A stretch of 64,000 nucleotides of DNA from Burkholderiales bacterium (GTDB lineage Bacteria; Pseudomonadota; Gammaproteobacteria; Burkholderiales; Burkholderiaceae_C): positions 40,201-104,200 of the forward strand of contig RXJV01000057.1 in assembly GCA_003963075.1 (NCBI GenBank). Reading direction: 5' to 3'. The notes beneath the pieces were generated by a model. The model saw only the letters and a program-made list of their open reading frames with translations, did no database searches and was not told the DNA's origin. Both the position numbers and the translations under genes were made by a program. Of this stretch, positions 18,439 through 27,798 are shown in pieces (position 1 is the first letter of the stretch; each line of letters starts with the position of its first letter).

Positions 18439-18990
18439 ATGACGCTGCTGATCACGCCACGGTTGCGGCTGGAGCCGCTGGACGACCACCATTTCGACGC
18501 GCTGCATCGGCTGAACCGCGACCCGGTCGTCATGCGCTACATCACCGGCCGGCCGGACACGCCAGAAGACACCCGGTCCATGATCGACCGGGTGAAGGCC
18601 CGCTGGGCCGAGTTCGGCCATTCCTGGTGGGCCTTCATCCGCGTCGACGATGGCGAGTTGATCGGGTCGGGCTGCATCCAGCACCTGGGCCGCGACCCGG
18701 CCGGTCCGCTCGAAACAGGCTGGCGGCTGCGCCAGGATGCATGGGGCCAGGGCTACGCCAGCGAGGCGGCGCGCCACATGGTGGGCTGGGCCTTCGCGAC
18801 GCTGCTGCCGGAGCGCGTCTGCGCCGTCTGTCAGCCGGAGAACCTGCCCTCGTCGACCGTCATGGAACGACTGGGCATGACCTTCACCGGTCTGGGCCGC
18901 TGGTACGACAAGGAATGCCGGCGCTACGACATCACCGCGGCGCAATGGGCATCGAGCGCGGCCAAAAAGCGGTATGACGCTGAGGCATAG
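18439..18990 (+). CDS. GNAT-family N-acetyltransferase (RimJ/RimL-like)
   Basis: A 183-residue GNAT protein of the RimJ/RimL type (Acetyltransf_3): it begins with MTLLITPRLRLEPLDDHHFD, carries the acetyl-CoA-binding region RLRQDAWGQGYASEAARHMV near residue 97, and closes with NLPSSTVMERLGMTFTGLGRWY. Substrate is unknown. The start at 18439 gives the canonical N-terminus; the upstream 28 codons in frame cover AT-rich regulatory DNA and are probably untranslated. The following small gene starts 33 bp after the stop. Confidence 0.9.
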   Translation: MTLLITPRLRLEPLDDHHFDALHRLNRDPVVMRYITGRPDTPEDTRSMIDRVKARWAEFGHSWWAFIRVDDGELIGSGCIQHLGRDPAGPLETGWRLRQDAWGQGYASEAARHMVGWAFATLLPERVCAVCQPENLPSSTVMERLGMTFTGLGRWYDKECRRYDITAAQWASSAAKKRYDAEA

Positions 18991-19022
18991 TGCGCCTACT
19001 CAATCTCTTGCACGGAGGACCC

Positions 19023-19172
19023 ATGGCCAACACCGAACAACGCAGCAACAAGATGACGAAGAAGCCCAAGAAGGACGCCGCACCGGCCAAGTCGGCCGGC
19101 AGCGACCGCCCCGTCGCCCCGATGACTGCCGTCATTCCCAAGGGCAAGGAAGCCAAGCTGAAGAACAAGTAA
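19023..19172 (+). CDS. Small basic hypothetical protein (49 aa)
   Basis: A 49-residue Lys/Pro/Ala-rich protein (starts MANTEQRSNKMTKKPKKDAA, ends KGKEAKLKNK) with about a quarter of residues basic. A very good ribosome site (GGAGG, 5 nt before ATG) supports translation. No fold or family recognised; composition suggests a disordered nucleic-acid- or ribosome-binding peptide, which is inference. It is followed directly by a strong hairpin, so it probably ends the transcript started by or after the acetyltransferase gene. Confidence 0.7.
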   Translation: MANTEQRSNKMTKKPKKDAAPAKSAGSDRPVAPMTAVIPKGKEAKLKNK

Positions 19173-19193
19173 GCGGCCACGCGCAGTGGCCGC
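19173..19193. terminator. Strong hairpin between convergent genes
   Basis: GCGGCCAC-GCGCA-GTGGCCGC is a perfect 8-bp GC-rich stem that begins right after the stop codon of the 49-residue gene and lies 20 bp from the stop of the convergent TonB-dependent receptor gene. There is no U-tract, so termination strength is uncertain, but the position suits a bidirectional transcript end. Confidence 0.5.
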
Positions 19194-19212
19194 CACTGCA
19201 GCCCTGCTCCGC

Positions 19213-21960
19213 TCAACCGCCGAGCACGTGGTTGAACTCCAGCCAGAACTGCCGACCATGGGGCAGGTAGTAGCCGACCGGGTAGTAGGGCCAGCCACCG
19301 GAGTCGTCCCTGTGGATGCTGTTCGCGAGGTTGTTGACGATCAAAGTCACGCTGCTGCTCTTGCTCAGCTCGTAGCTGCTGCTGGCATTGAAGATCCACT
19401 TCGGTGAAACCCAGCCCTTGCGGTCACCACTGACGATCTTGCCGTTGCGCAGACCGGTCAGCGTGGTGTTGAACGCACCGTAACGCCAGTTGACACTGGT
19501 GATCAGCTTGTTGGGCCAGTCGGTGAACTTGGATGTGCCGACCTGGTTGTTCGTCGCATCGCCAGCGAACTGCGCGTACTTGTAGCTCAGCACCTGGGTG
19601 TACTTGGCCGAGAAGACGTAGTCCCCGGCGTTGGCCGTGGTCAGGCCGTAGCGGGCACTGATGTCGAAGCCATGGGTGCTTTGTACGGCCGCGTTGATCG
19701 GGTTGACCACGATCTCCTTGACTTCGCCCGGGCGCAGGACCGCGTCCACTGGGTTGCGGCGTACGCGCGCGATCGCGTCCACGCAGCTCGGCGAACTGAT
19801 GTCCTGCTTACCGGTACGGCAGTCGGCCTCGTCGCGCAGGATCTTGTCGCTGCTGAGGTCCGTGACCAGGTCGCTGATCGAGATCTTCCACAGATCCAGC
19901 GAGGCATCAAACGCACTGCTCGGCGACCAGACCAGGCCCAGTGTCCAGGACTTGCCCCGCTCGCTCTTCAGGTCCTTGGAGCCGTTCTTGACGTAGAAGA
20001 AGCCGGGCTGCAGGTCTGCGTAATCACATTTCTCCACCGGCTGGCCGGCGAGTGCGCAGCGGTAGTAGTCGGTGGACGATGGGTAGTAGCCGCGGCTTTC
20101 GGCCGTGAAGATGTAGTTCATGTCCGGAGCGCGGAAGCTGGTCGCATGCTGGGCACGCAGCAGCAGTTCCTTGGTGGGCCGAAACTCCAGACCGGCGTTG
20201 TAAGTGAACGCGCCGGTCTGGCGCCCGCCGAACTTGTAGCTGTCATAGCGGCCCGCCAGGGTGGCGGTGATCTCGCGGCCCAGCGGTGCGTTCAGCTCGG
20301 TGCCCAGTGCCCAGCGCGTGCGGTCGCCGCTGACATTGGCCACCTCGGTGGTGGAGTAGAACAGGCCCTGTCCGAGACGCGGGTCGGCCTTGTTCTCGAA
20401 GCCCTGGCTGCCCACCTCGGCCAGCACGGCCGCGCGCAGCGGGCCGGCGGGCAGCTGCAGCACCTCGCCGTTGGCGGTGGCGCTGAAGTTGTGCGTCCAG
20501 GCGCGGTCGTCCGACTGGTTGCTGGACGCAATGCCGGCAAATTCGGCCGGCGTCAACGCCTTGAACAAGCGCGCGGAATCGGGTTTGTAGATGGGCACGC
20601 CATCGGCATTCACGCCCTGCTGGCTGCCGAGGAAAAAACTGTCGACCGTGGCCAGCAAACGGGGCCGGTTGAGCTTGCTCTTGTAGCCCGAAGTGTTGAA
20701 GCCAAGGTCGTAGCTCCAGCTCGTGCCTTGCAGGTCGCCGCGCACGCCCAGCACCAGGTTGTGGGTACGGTCCTTCCACTTTCGGTTGAAGGCCTCGGCG
20801 CCGCCGATCTCCTCGGGCGCGAAGCGGCGGCTCCAGGTTTCGAGCTTGCCGGTGCTGCCATTGACGAAATAGCCTTTGCTGCCACCCAGCGAGGTCCAGC
20901 TCGGACCCCGGGTGTTGTTCTCGGTGGTGGTGAATCCCAGCAGGGCTTCGGCGTAGAGCTCGGTGTGGGCGTTCAGGCCATAGTTCAGGATGCCGGCGAA
21001 GTTGCTGCTTTGGTTGCCCGTCTGCGTGGTCCAGTAGGTCGGCGAGCCGCGGCCGCTGCCGCAATAGAAGCCAGACTTGGCCTTGAAGGACTTCACCGAG
21101 CCCTCGAACAGGCCTGCAGCCGCCTCGCAGGCGCCGGGCTCCGGCGTGATGTATTTGTTGCTCGTCGCATCCTTGCGGCCAAAGATCACGGCCGGCGCGG
21201 CGCCGGTCAGCGTGGTGTCGGCCATGAAGTCGCGCTGACGGCTCCAGATCGGCTGGCGCTTGCTCAGCTCGATGCCGTACACCAACTGCAGGGCGCCCGA
21301 CTCCAGGCCACCGGTCAACTGGGCACGGGCATTTTCGCCACCGCCGCGCTGGGTGCCGCCGAGTTTGAGGTTGAGCTGCGTGCCGTCGACGTGCTTCTTC
21401 AGGATGATGTTGACCACCCCGGCAATCGCATCCGAGCCGTAGATGGCCGAGGCACCGCCGCTCAGCACCTCGATGCGGTCGATCAACGCGGCCGGGATGT
21501 TGGCGGTGTTGACGAAGTTGACCGAGCCGTCGTACGCCGTCGGATAGTCAGCCACCCGCCGCCCGTTGACGAGGGTCAGCGTGTGGTTGGGCCCCAGCCC
21601 GCGCAGGCTGATCGCATTGGCTGCCGGGGTGAAGGTATTGCCGAAGTCTTCACCCTGGGTGAAACCGGTGTTCTCGGTCAGGGACGCGAGCGCGTCGCCC
21701 ACACTCTTGAAGCCCAGGCGGGTGATGTCCTCGGACTTCAGCACGGTGACTGCGGCCGGGCCTTCGGCCTGGGCACGCGAGATGCGCGAACCGGTTACCT
21801 GCACCTGGGGCAAGCTGGCGGAGCCGGCGCCGAGTGCGGCGCCGGTGGACGATTGGGCCAGGGCGGTGGAATACGGCAAGCTGCCGCTGAGGAAAAACGT
21901 TATGGCACAGGCATGGGCGATCGACGCCGGCCTGCGGTCACACAGGGTCGGAGATTTCAT
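19213..21960 (-). CDS. TonB-dependent outer-membrane receptor
   Basis: A 915-residue TonB-dependent receptor. A signal peptide ends near ALAQ (about residue 36), then a plug domain (QVQVTGSRISRAQAEGPAAVTVLKSEDI, and IEVLSGGASAIYGSDAIAGVVNIILKK near residue 150) and a 22-strand barrel. The plug type (VTGSRI, NRRVADYPTAYDG-like motif) is that of receptors for larger organic substrates found in Xanthomonas and Caulobacter relatives, rather than clear siderophore receptors. The C-terminus ends HVLGG, not the usual terminal Phe. ATG at 21960 preferred over an upstream TTG. Substrate unknown; no TonB/ExbB genes nearby. Confidence 0.93.
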   Translation of the reverse strand: MKSPTLCDRRPASIAHACAITFFLSGSLPYSTALAQSSTGAALGAGSASLPQVQVTGSRISRAQAEGPAAVTVLKSEDITRLGFKSVGDALASLTENTGFTQGEDFGNTFTPAANAISLRGLGPNHTLTLVNGRRVADYPTAYDGSVNFVNTANIPAALIDRIEVLSGGASAIYGSDAIAGVVNIILKKHVDGTQLNLKLGGTQRGGGENARAQLTGGLESGALQLVYGIELSKRQPIWSRQRDFMADTTLTGAAPAVIFGRKDATSNKYITPEPGACEAAAGLFEGSVKSFKAKSGFYCGSGRGSPTYWTTQTGNQSSNFAGILNYGLNAHTELYAEALLGFTTTENNTRGPSWTSLGGSKGYFVNGSTGKLETWSRRFAPEEIGGAEAFNRKWKDRTHNLVLGVRGDLQGTSWSYDLGFNTSGYKSKLNRPRLLATVDSFFLGSQQGVNADGVPIYKPDSARLFKALTPAEFAGIASSNQSDDRAWTHNFSATANGEVLQLPAGPLRAAVLAEVGSQGFENKADPRLGQGLFYSTTEVANVSGDRTRWALGTELNAPLGREITATLAGRYDSYKFGGRQTGAFTYNAGLEFRPTKELLLRAQHATSFRAPDMNYIFTAESRGYYPSSTDYYRCALAGQPVEKCDYADLQPGFFYVKNGSKDLKSERGKSWTLGLVWSPSSAFDASLDLWKISISDLVTDLSSDKILRDEADCRTGKQDISSPSCVDAIARVRRNPVDAVLRPGEVKEIVVNPINAAVQSTHGFDISARYGLTTANAGDYVFSAKYTQVLSYKYAQFAGDATNNQVGTSKFTDWPNKLITSVNWRYGAFNTTLTGLRNGKIVSGDRKGWVSPKWIFNASSSYELSKSSSVTLIVNNLANSIHRDDSGGWPYYPVGYYLPHGRQFWLEFNHVLGG

Positions 21961-22189
21961 TGGAAGCAATTTCCCTCGGTTGCAAACATCCGCCAGTCCG
22001 GCTGCAACTGAGCGCTGCAGGGGCTGGCGTGTCGGATAGCAGCCAGTGCGATTCAGGTTGAATGCACCGTCGCGTTAGGGGCGCAACTTTAAGGTTTGCA
22101 ATTAGGGTTTAAACGAAGGAAATCTGCTTTGCTTGGCTGAAAAAAGCGCAAGCTGGGCGAGCCTGTGCGGCGCATCCGCCCAGGGCGGC

Positions 22190-22792
22190 TCAGAGGCCGC
22201 CGACGAAATAGCGCTTCAGGCCGGCCAGGATCATCTCGACGGCGATTGCCGTCAGCACCAGGCCCATCAGTTTCTCGATGGCCGACACCACCGAGTCCCC
22301 GAGCAGCTTGCGGATGCGGTCGGCCAGCACGAGAGTGACGCCCGAGATCAGCATCGCGGTGCTCAGTGCACCGATCCATTCCCAGATCTTGTCCGGCTGG
22401 CGCGAGGCCAGCAGCAGCACCGTCGCCATCGCCGACGGCCCGGCCAGCAGCGGCACGGCCAACGGGAAGATGAATGGCTCCTTGCCGGGCTCCAGGCCGT
22501 AGGCGGACTCGCCCGAACTGCCGAAGATCATCCGGATCGCGATGATCACCAGGATCACGCCGCCCGCCACCTCCAGCGAGCGCTCGGACAGGTGCATGAC
22601 CTGCAGAAAGCTGTCGCCCAGGAACATGAAGGCGATCAGCACGCAGAAGGCGATGCCCACCTCGCGCACGGCGACACGGGTGCGGCGCTCCTTTGGCACC
22701 GCACGCATGATGGGGATGAAGATGGGCAGGCTGCCGAGCGGGTCGAGCACCAGCAGCAGCAGGATCAGGGCGGAGAGGAAGCTGTGGTCCAT
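22190..22792 (-). CDS. MarC-family integral membrane protein
   Basis: A 200-residue MarC/UPF0056 protein with six predicted membrane helices. It starts MDHSFLSALILLLLVLDPLG and has the family motifs DPLGSLPIFIPIM and GPSAMATVLLLASR. Despite the name, MarC proteins have no proven drug-resistance role. It stands between two TonB-dependent receptor genes on the same strand with gaps of 44 and 229 bp. Length is typical. Confidence 0.92.
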   Translation of the reverse strand: MDHSFLSALILLLLVLDPLGSLPIFIPIMRAVPKERRTRVAVREVGIAFCVLIAFMFLGDSFLQVMHLSERSLEVAGGVILVIIAIRMIFGSSGESAYGLEPGKEPFIFPLAVPLLAGPSAMATVLLLASRQPDKIWEWIGALSTAMLISGVTLVLADRIRKLLGDSVVSAIEKLMGLVLTAIAVEMILAGLKRYFVGGL

Positions 22793-22836
22793 GAGCCCGA
22801 TTGTCCGCTGCGGCCATCAGGCCTGGTGACGACCCG

Positions 22837-25206
22837 TTACAGCGTCCCGGTCAAGCTCAGGCCCACCGTGCGCGGGCGCAAGTAGAAGGCCTCATGCACC
22901 GATTGAATATTGGGTTGCTGGAGGATCCGGGCACAGTTGGTCAGGTTCTTAACCGTGAGGTTCAGATCCCACTTGCCCAGGTTCAACGACCAGCTGGCGT
23001 CGGCGGTCGTGTACGAGGGGCGCTGGTAATCCGGATCGGTTCGGATCAGGGAGCCGTTGCTCTTGCCGGTGTGCTGAATGTTCAGGCGCACCGCCGCATC
23101 GCGGTCAAACAAGCGGAACTGATATTCGCCGCCAACACTGAAGCTGTTTTGCGGCACTCCGGCCACGCGGTCCCCCTTGCGGACATTGAGCTGCCCGTTG
23201 CCGTCGTAACCCAGGAAGGGCACGTCCTCGGCGAAGACGGCACGGTTCAAGCCCCCGGCCACGTTCAGGGTGAAGTCCGGCGTGATACGCGCGCGCAATT
23301 CAAGCTCCAGGCCATCGCTGGTGGCCTTGCCGACATTGGTCTCGAAATCAAAACCAGCCGTCGGCAGGTAGATGTCCTGCTGAATGTTCTTCCAGTCGAT
23401 GTGGTACGCCGCGAGGTTGAGCGTCACCCGGTTATCGAACAGCTTCGACTTGCTGCCCACTTCGTAGCTGCGCAACGAATCCGGTGCGAACGACGCGGGT
23501 GCAGCCTTCAAGCCCAAGGCCGCAAGGTCGGACACATTGCCGGCAATCGTCAGCGGAATTGGCCGGTTGGCACCACCCAGCCGGAATCCATCCGCCACAT
23601 TGGCGTACAGCGTCGTCGAGGCATCGATGTCCCAGTTGGCCGCAAAGCGCGGGGTCGCCTTGTTCGCCTTGCTGCTGATCTGCGTGGTGCTTGGCCCGCC
23701 AGCGAAGAACAGGTCACCTTCACGACGGAAGTCCTCGCTGGAGCGCAGATAGCGAAGGCCAGCGATCAATCGGACCGAAGAACTGGCGTGATAAGTCACC
23801 TCGCCGAACACCGAGTTCTGCCGCGTGTTGTAGTGACGGGCGCTGAAGTACGAGTTGTCGTTTGCGAAAGCGCCGTTGTAAATGCCTGAGCCATCGACCC
23901 ACTGCGATGCGTCGTAGATGTTGGCGCCGTTCTTGCTGAAAGCCGACGTGATGCCAAACACGGGTTCGTTGTCGGCCACGTCCGTCTTGGTTCGAGCACT
24001 GAAAAACCCGACAACCCACGTCAGGGGCACGCCGCCAGACACCACATCCTTTGACGCAAGGCGCAGTTCCAGCGAATCCTGGGAGATCTTGTTGTTCAGG
24101 TAGACAGCCGAAGGAAGGAAGCTAACGATTGACGACACCGTCGGGTTGGAGATCAACGAACCGATATAGCTCGAGTTGACGTTGGTGCCGTCCTGCGTGC
24201 GATCAAACTTGCGGTCGTAGCGGTTGACCAGGCCCGTGAAATCTGCAAAGCCGAGATCGCCATTCACCTGAAGCGACGGCACGCTGAGCGTGTCTTTACC
24301 AGGCTCGCGAACGATCTTCGAGGTTTGAAACCGCTGCAACGGCGCACCCGCATTGAATTGCTGGTAGCCCCCCACGGCCAGATAGGCGGCGTCGATGTCA
24401 TCGGTCTTGTTGCGCTGGTAGAACAAGGCGGGTGTCAGCGTCCAGTCCGGGTTGAGCTTCCACTTCAGAGCCGCCTTCAGCACGCTCCAATTGCTGCTAT
24501 TGATGCCCTTGCTGATCACCGCAAGCGACTTCGCGTCAACCTGATCGATGTAGCCACTGTCGTGGCCAGTCTGGATGCCGATACGTAGCGCCGCGGTGTC
24601 GGTAACGAGGGGCTGGTTCAGCACCACCTGCGCAAGCGTGTTGGTGCCGCCATGGCTGGTGCTGGAGACCTCGCCGCGCAGCTCGACAGTCTGGGTGCGC
24701 AAGTCAGGCGCCCGGCTGATGAAGCGAAGCGTGCCACCCATCGAACCCGCGCCATAAAGCGTGCCCTGAGGACCACGGAGCACCTCGACTCGCTCGATGT
24801 CGAAGAAACGCGGCTCTGCCGTGCCCTGGCTGTACAAGTTGCGCGTAGTCAGCGAAACATCGTCAAGGTAAACGCCGACGGTCGCTGAGCCCGCCTGGGA
24901 GCTGACGCCACGGATCTCGATCGTCGACAGACCGGCGCCACCCTGGCTACTGAACGAGACATTGGGAACATTTCGAGTCAGATCGCTGAAGTCGACGATC
25001 TGGTTTTCCTTGAGCGAATCGCCACCGAGGGCGGTCACGCTGAGCGGCACCTTGCGGACATCCTCGAGGCGCTTTTGAGACGTGACGATCACCGTTTCGA
25101 GAACCGAGCGATCCGCAGGTTGACTGGCCTGCTGCGCATGAGCAACCGCCACGGTCAACAACCCGTTCACAGCCAGGGCAACCGGCATCAGTCGAGGGGC
25201 AGTCAT
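22837..25206 (-). CDS. TonB-dependent outer-membrane receptor
   Basis: A 789-residue TonB-dependent receptor. A signal peptide (MTAPRLMPVALAVNGLLTVA, cleavage near AHAQ) is followed by the TonB-box-like ETVIVTSQKRLEDVRKVPLS segment, the plug (IEVRGVSS-like, ERVEVLRGPQGTLYGAGSMGG near residue 145) and a barrel ending LSLTGTL. The plug resembles receptors common in sphingomonads and other degraders of organic compounds; ligand unknown. ATG at 25206 chosen: GGAGA lies upstream and it gives a proper signal peptide; the open frame extends 33 codons further without one. Codon use looks less GC-biased than in the neighbours. Confidence 0.93.
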   Translation of the reverse strand: MTAPRLMPVALAVNGLLTVAVAHAQQASQPADRSVLETVIVTSQKRLEDVRKVPLSVTALGGDSLKENQIVDFSDLTRNVPNVSFSSQGGAGLSTIEIRGVSSQAGSATVGVYLDDVSLTTRNLYSQGTAEPRFFDIERVEVLRGPQGTLYGAGSMGGTLRFISRAPDLRTQTVELRGEVSSTSHGGTNTLAQVVLNQPLVTDTAALRIGIQTGHDSGYIDQVDAKSLAVISKGINSSNWSVLKAALKWKLNPDWTLTPALFYQRNKTDDIDAAYLAVGGYQQFNAGAPLQRFQTSKIVREPGKDTLSVPSLQVNGDLGFADFTGLVNRYDRKFDRTQDGTNVNSSYIGSLISNPTVSSIVSFLPSAVYLNNKISQDSLELRLASKDVVSGGVPLTWVVGFFSARTKTDVADNEPVFGITSAFSKNGANIYDASQWVDGSGIYNGAFANDNSYFSARHYNTRQNSVFGEVTYHASSSVRLIAGLRYLRSSEDFRREGDLFFAGGPSTTQISSKANKATPRFAANWDIDASTTLYANVADGFRLGGANRPIPLTIAGNVSDLAALGLKAAPASFAPDSLRSYEVGSKSKLFDNRVTLNLAAYHIDWKNIQQDIYLPTAGFDFETNVGKATSDGLELELRARITPDFTLNVAGGLNRAVFAEDVPFLGYDGNGQLNVRKGDRVAGVPQNSFSVGGEYQFRLFDRDAAVRLNIQHTGKSNGSLIRTDPDYQRPSYTTADASWSLNLGKWDLNLTVKNLTNCARILQQPNIQSVHEAFYLRPRTVGLSLTGTL

Positions 25207-25262
25207 GAAAAGATCTCCAGCAGGTATTGCAATGCGGTCGGAGTTTGCATGGCGGAATCGTC

Positions 25263-25302
25263 TGTGCGCCGCCCGAGTGGCTTCGCTGTTGTGCGGCGCA
25301 CA
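25263..25302. other. Inverted repeat between xerD and TonB receptor gene
   Basis: A perfect 10-bp inverted repeat, TGTGCGCCGC (25263-25272) and GCGGCGCACA (25293-25302), with a 20-nt loop, lies in the 111-bp gap downstream of leftward xerD and upstream of the leftward receptor gene. It could end the xerD transcript or act in the receptor mRNA leader. No U-tract is present. Confidence 0.45.
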
Positions 25303-25317
25303 CAAGGGATGACCCGG

Positions 25318-26214
25318 TCATCCCCTGGGATGATGCTGAGCGTGCAGCGCCTTCAGGCGTTCGCGCGCCACATGGGTGTAGATCTGCGTCGTCGACAGGT
25401 CGGCATGCCCCAGCAGCAGCTGCACCGCGCGCAGGTCTGCACCGTGGTTGAGCAGGTGGGTCGCGAACGCATGCCGCAGCGTGTGCGGTGACAGCGGCGC
25501 GGTGATGCCGGCCGCCAGCGCGTGGCGTTTGATCAGGATCCAGAACATTTGCCGCGTCATGCCGGCACCGCGCGCGGTGACGAACAGGTCGTCACTGCTC
25601 TGCCCGGCCAGGATCTCGGCACGGGCCTCGCGCAGGTAGCGTGCCATCCAGTCGCGCGCATGCTCGCCAAACGGCACCAGCCGGCTCTTGCTGCCCTTGC
25701 CGGTGATGTGCAGCACCGCGTCCTTGAAGGCCACGTGCGCGCTCTTGAGCGTGACCAGCTCCGACACCCGCAGCCCGCTGGCATACATCAGCTCCAGCAT
25801 CGCGCGGTCGCGCAGGCCCAGTGGCGTGTTGACATCCGGCGCGGCGAGCAGCGCCGACACCTGGGCCTCGCTGAGCAGCTTGGGCACGCGCAGCGGCTGC
25901 TTGGCCGCGGTGAGCTTGAGGGTCGGGTCGGCGCTGATGCGCCCCTCGCGCAGCGCCCAGCGGAAATAGCGCTTGAAAACCGACAGCCGGCGGTTCGCGC
26001 TGGTGGCCTTGCCCGCCGGCCGGGCCACGGCGTACTCGAACAGCTGGGCCTCGGTGCAGGCGTCCAGCGCCACAGGCGCCAGCCACGCCGCCAGGGCACT
26101 CAGGTCGCGGCGGTAGGCGGCCTGGGTGTTGGCGCTCAGGCCGTCTTCCAGCCAGAGGGCCTCGATGAAGGCGTCGATCCCGGGGTCAGTCAAGCTTGAG
26201 CTTCTGCTGGGCAA
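25318..26214 (-). CDS. xerD: Site-specific tyrosine recombinase XerD
   Basis: A 298-residue tyrosine recombinase that with XerC resolves chromosome dimers at dif. The N-terminal SAM-like DNA-binding domain ([20 protein letters not shown]) is followed by the catalytic domain: Arg in [11 protein letters not shown] near residue 148, [12 protein letters not shown] near 245 (His and Arg), [14 protein letters not shown] with the nucleophilic Tyr near 280. Length and C-terminus are normal for XerD, so it is the housekeeping enzyme, not a phage integrase. The start overlaps the end of the Bug-protein gene by 29 nt. Confidence 0.94.
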   Translation of the reverse strand: MPSRSSSLTDPGIDAFIEALWLEDGLSANTQAAYRRDLSALAAWLAPVALDACTEAQLFEYAVARPAGKATSANRRLSVFKRYFRWALREGRISADPTLKLTAAKQPLRVPKLLSEAQVSALLAAPDVNTPLGLRDRAMLELMYASGLRVSELVTLKSAHVAFKDAVLHITGKGSKSRLVPFGEHARDWMARYLREARAEILAGQSSDDLFVTARGAGMTRQMFWILIKRHALAAGITAPLSPHTLRHAFATHLLNHGADLRAVQLLLGHADLSTTQIYTHVARERLKALHAQHHPRG

Positions 26215-27160
26215 CCACTTTCCTGTACACGTCGAGCTCAGCGGCGATCTGGGCCGCGAACTGCTCGGGCGTGTTGGCGATGATCAGCGAGCCGGTGTCC
26301 TCGATGCGCTTCTTCACGTCGGGCATCTCCACCGCCTTGCGCACCGCGGCGTTGACCTTGTCGACCACCTCGCGCGGCAGGCCCTTGGGGCCATGGATGC
26401 CGTAATAGGCCATGCGGTTGACCGGCTCCAGCCCGACCTCCTTGAAGGTCGGCACGTTCGGCAGCGCCGCCACCCGCTGCGGTGCAGCGACCACGATCGG
26501 GATCAGCCGCCCGTCCTTGATGAAGGGCAGCGCCGACGGCAGGTTGTCGAAGATCATCGGCACCTGGCCGGCCATGGTGTCGTTCAGTGCCGGGCCCGCA
26601 CCGCGGTAGGGGATGTGCAGCACGAACACGCCGGCCAGGGTCTTGTACAGCTCCATCTGCAGATGGCCGATGCCGCCGGTGCCCGAGGTGGCATAGCTGT
26701 GCTTGCCGGGGTGCTTTTTCAGCTCCGCAACAAAGCCCGCGTAGTCGCGCGCCGGAAAGCTTGGATGCACCGCGATCACGTTGGGCGTCGCCGCAATGTT
26801 GATGACCGGTGTGAAGTCGGTCAGCGGGTTGTAGCTGATGCGCGGGTTGATCGCCGGGTTGGCCGCGGTGGTGGACACCGTGGCCACGCCCAGGGTGTAG
26901 CCATCGGGCGCAGCCCGGGAGATCTCGGTGGCCCCGACCACGCCACCGCCGCCGGCGCGGTTGTCCACCACCATGGGCTGACCGAGCAAGGACTGCATGC
27001 GCTCCGACACGATGCGGGCGATGATGTCCGTCGTGCCGCCCGGTGCGAACGGCACGATCAGGCGCATGGTCTTGCTCGGGTAGCCCTCGGCCCGGGCCAG
27101 GCCCGCGAAGGGGCCAAGGCCGGCCAGGGCGGTGGCCTGAAGGACGCTGCGGCGTTGCAT
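26186..27160 (-). CDS. Bug-family periplasmic solute-binding protein
   Basis: A 324-residue Bug (tripartite tricarboxylate transporter, TctC-like) binding protein. The signal peptide ([20 protein letters not shown], ending ARA) starts with a twin-arginine-like RRSVL. Family motifs: [18 protein letters not shown] near residue 34, [14 protein letters not shown] near 64 and [12 protein letters not shown] near 156. Such proteins bind carboxylates in the periplasm; Burkholderiales carry many orphan copies. No TctA/TctB membrane genes are adjacent. It overlaps xerD, so the two are probably co-transcribed by chance of packing. Confidence 0.94.
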   Translation of the reverse strand: MQRRSVLQATALAGLGPFAGLARAEGYPSKTMRLIVPFAPGGTTDIIARIVSERMQSLLGQPMVVDNRAGGGGVVGATEISRAAPDGYTLGVATVSTTAANPAINPRISYNPLTDFTPVINIAATPNVIAVHPSFPARDYAGFVAELKKHPGKHSYATSGTGGIGHLQMELYKTLAGVFVLHIPYRGAGPALNDTMAGQVPMIFDNLPSALPFIKDGRLIPIVVAAPQRVAALPNVPTFKEVGLEPVNRMAYYGIHGPKGLPREVVDKVNAAVRKAVEMPDVKKRIEDTGSLIIANTPEQFAAQIAAELDVYRKVVAQQKLKLD

Positions 27161-27192
27161 GGCGGGGTCTCCTCGATTCGATGGCGGCGATG

Positions 27193-27798
27193 CTAGCCGG
27201 CCTGGCCCAGCAGCCGGGTGCGCAGCCGCCCGTCACTGTCCTGGCTGCCGAGGAAGACCTTCAGAAAGGCCGTGTAGAAGTCCTGGCCCTCGATCGGCTT
27301 GCCCCAGACCTTGCCGTTGACGGTCAGCGTCGTGCCACCCTGATCCGGCAGATAGTCGATGGCGAGCACATCGCCCTTCTTCACGCGGCCCACGTCGCTG
27401 ATCGTGGCATTGAACTGCTTGACCCGTTCGGCCACGGCGGCCAGTTCGGTTGGCGAGCAGTTGCTCGCAACCCCCTTGTTGATCGCCTTGACGAACTCCT
27501 GCGTCGACACGTCCTTGACGAGAGGAATCGTGATGCGCAACTCCAGCCGCTTCGGTCCGGCCTGGGCGTAGATGGCTTCAGGCGTGCTGGCCTTCTGCGG
27601 CACATACAGCGCGCCCAGATAGGCCGAGTAGCGCATCACGAACACCTTGGCGCCCACCCCGTTGAGCTGCAGGTCGGCACCGCCGAGCTGCAGGGTGTCC
27701 GGGAAGTCCTGGCCCTCGTAGCGCACCGCCTGGGCAGGCAAGCAGGCGGCGGCAAGCAGGGCGAGGGCGGCAACACGGTGGCGGATCGGCAGGCTCAT
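27193..27798 (-). CDS. Chalcone-isomerase-like periplasmic protein
   Basis: A 201-residue secreted protein with a signal peptide (ends LPAQA, about residue 24) and a chalcone-isomerase-like fold: [20 protein letters not shown], then [22 protein letters not shown], and [25 protein letters not shown] at the end. Bacterial members lack the plant enzyme's role; function unknown, perhaps fatty-acid or lipid binding. Its start overlaps the queG stop by 4 nt, so it is translationally coupled to queG, although no functional link is known. Confidence 0.88.
   Translation of the reverse strand: MSLPIRHRVAALALLAAACLPAQAVRYEGQDFPDTLQLGGADLQLNGVGAKVFVMRYSAYLGALYVPQKASTPEAIYAQAGPKRLELRITIPLVKDVSTQEFVKAINKGVASNCSPTELAAVAERVKQFNATISDVGRVKKGDVLAIDYLPDQGGTTLTVNGKVWGKPIEGQDFYTAFLKVFLGSQDSDGRLRTRLLGQAG

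Noticed and set aside
25318..26214. The tyrosine recombinase as a phage or island integrase
   Set aside because: Length, motifs and lack of nearby mobile genes fit housekeeping XerD.
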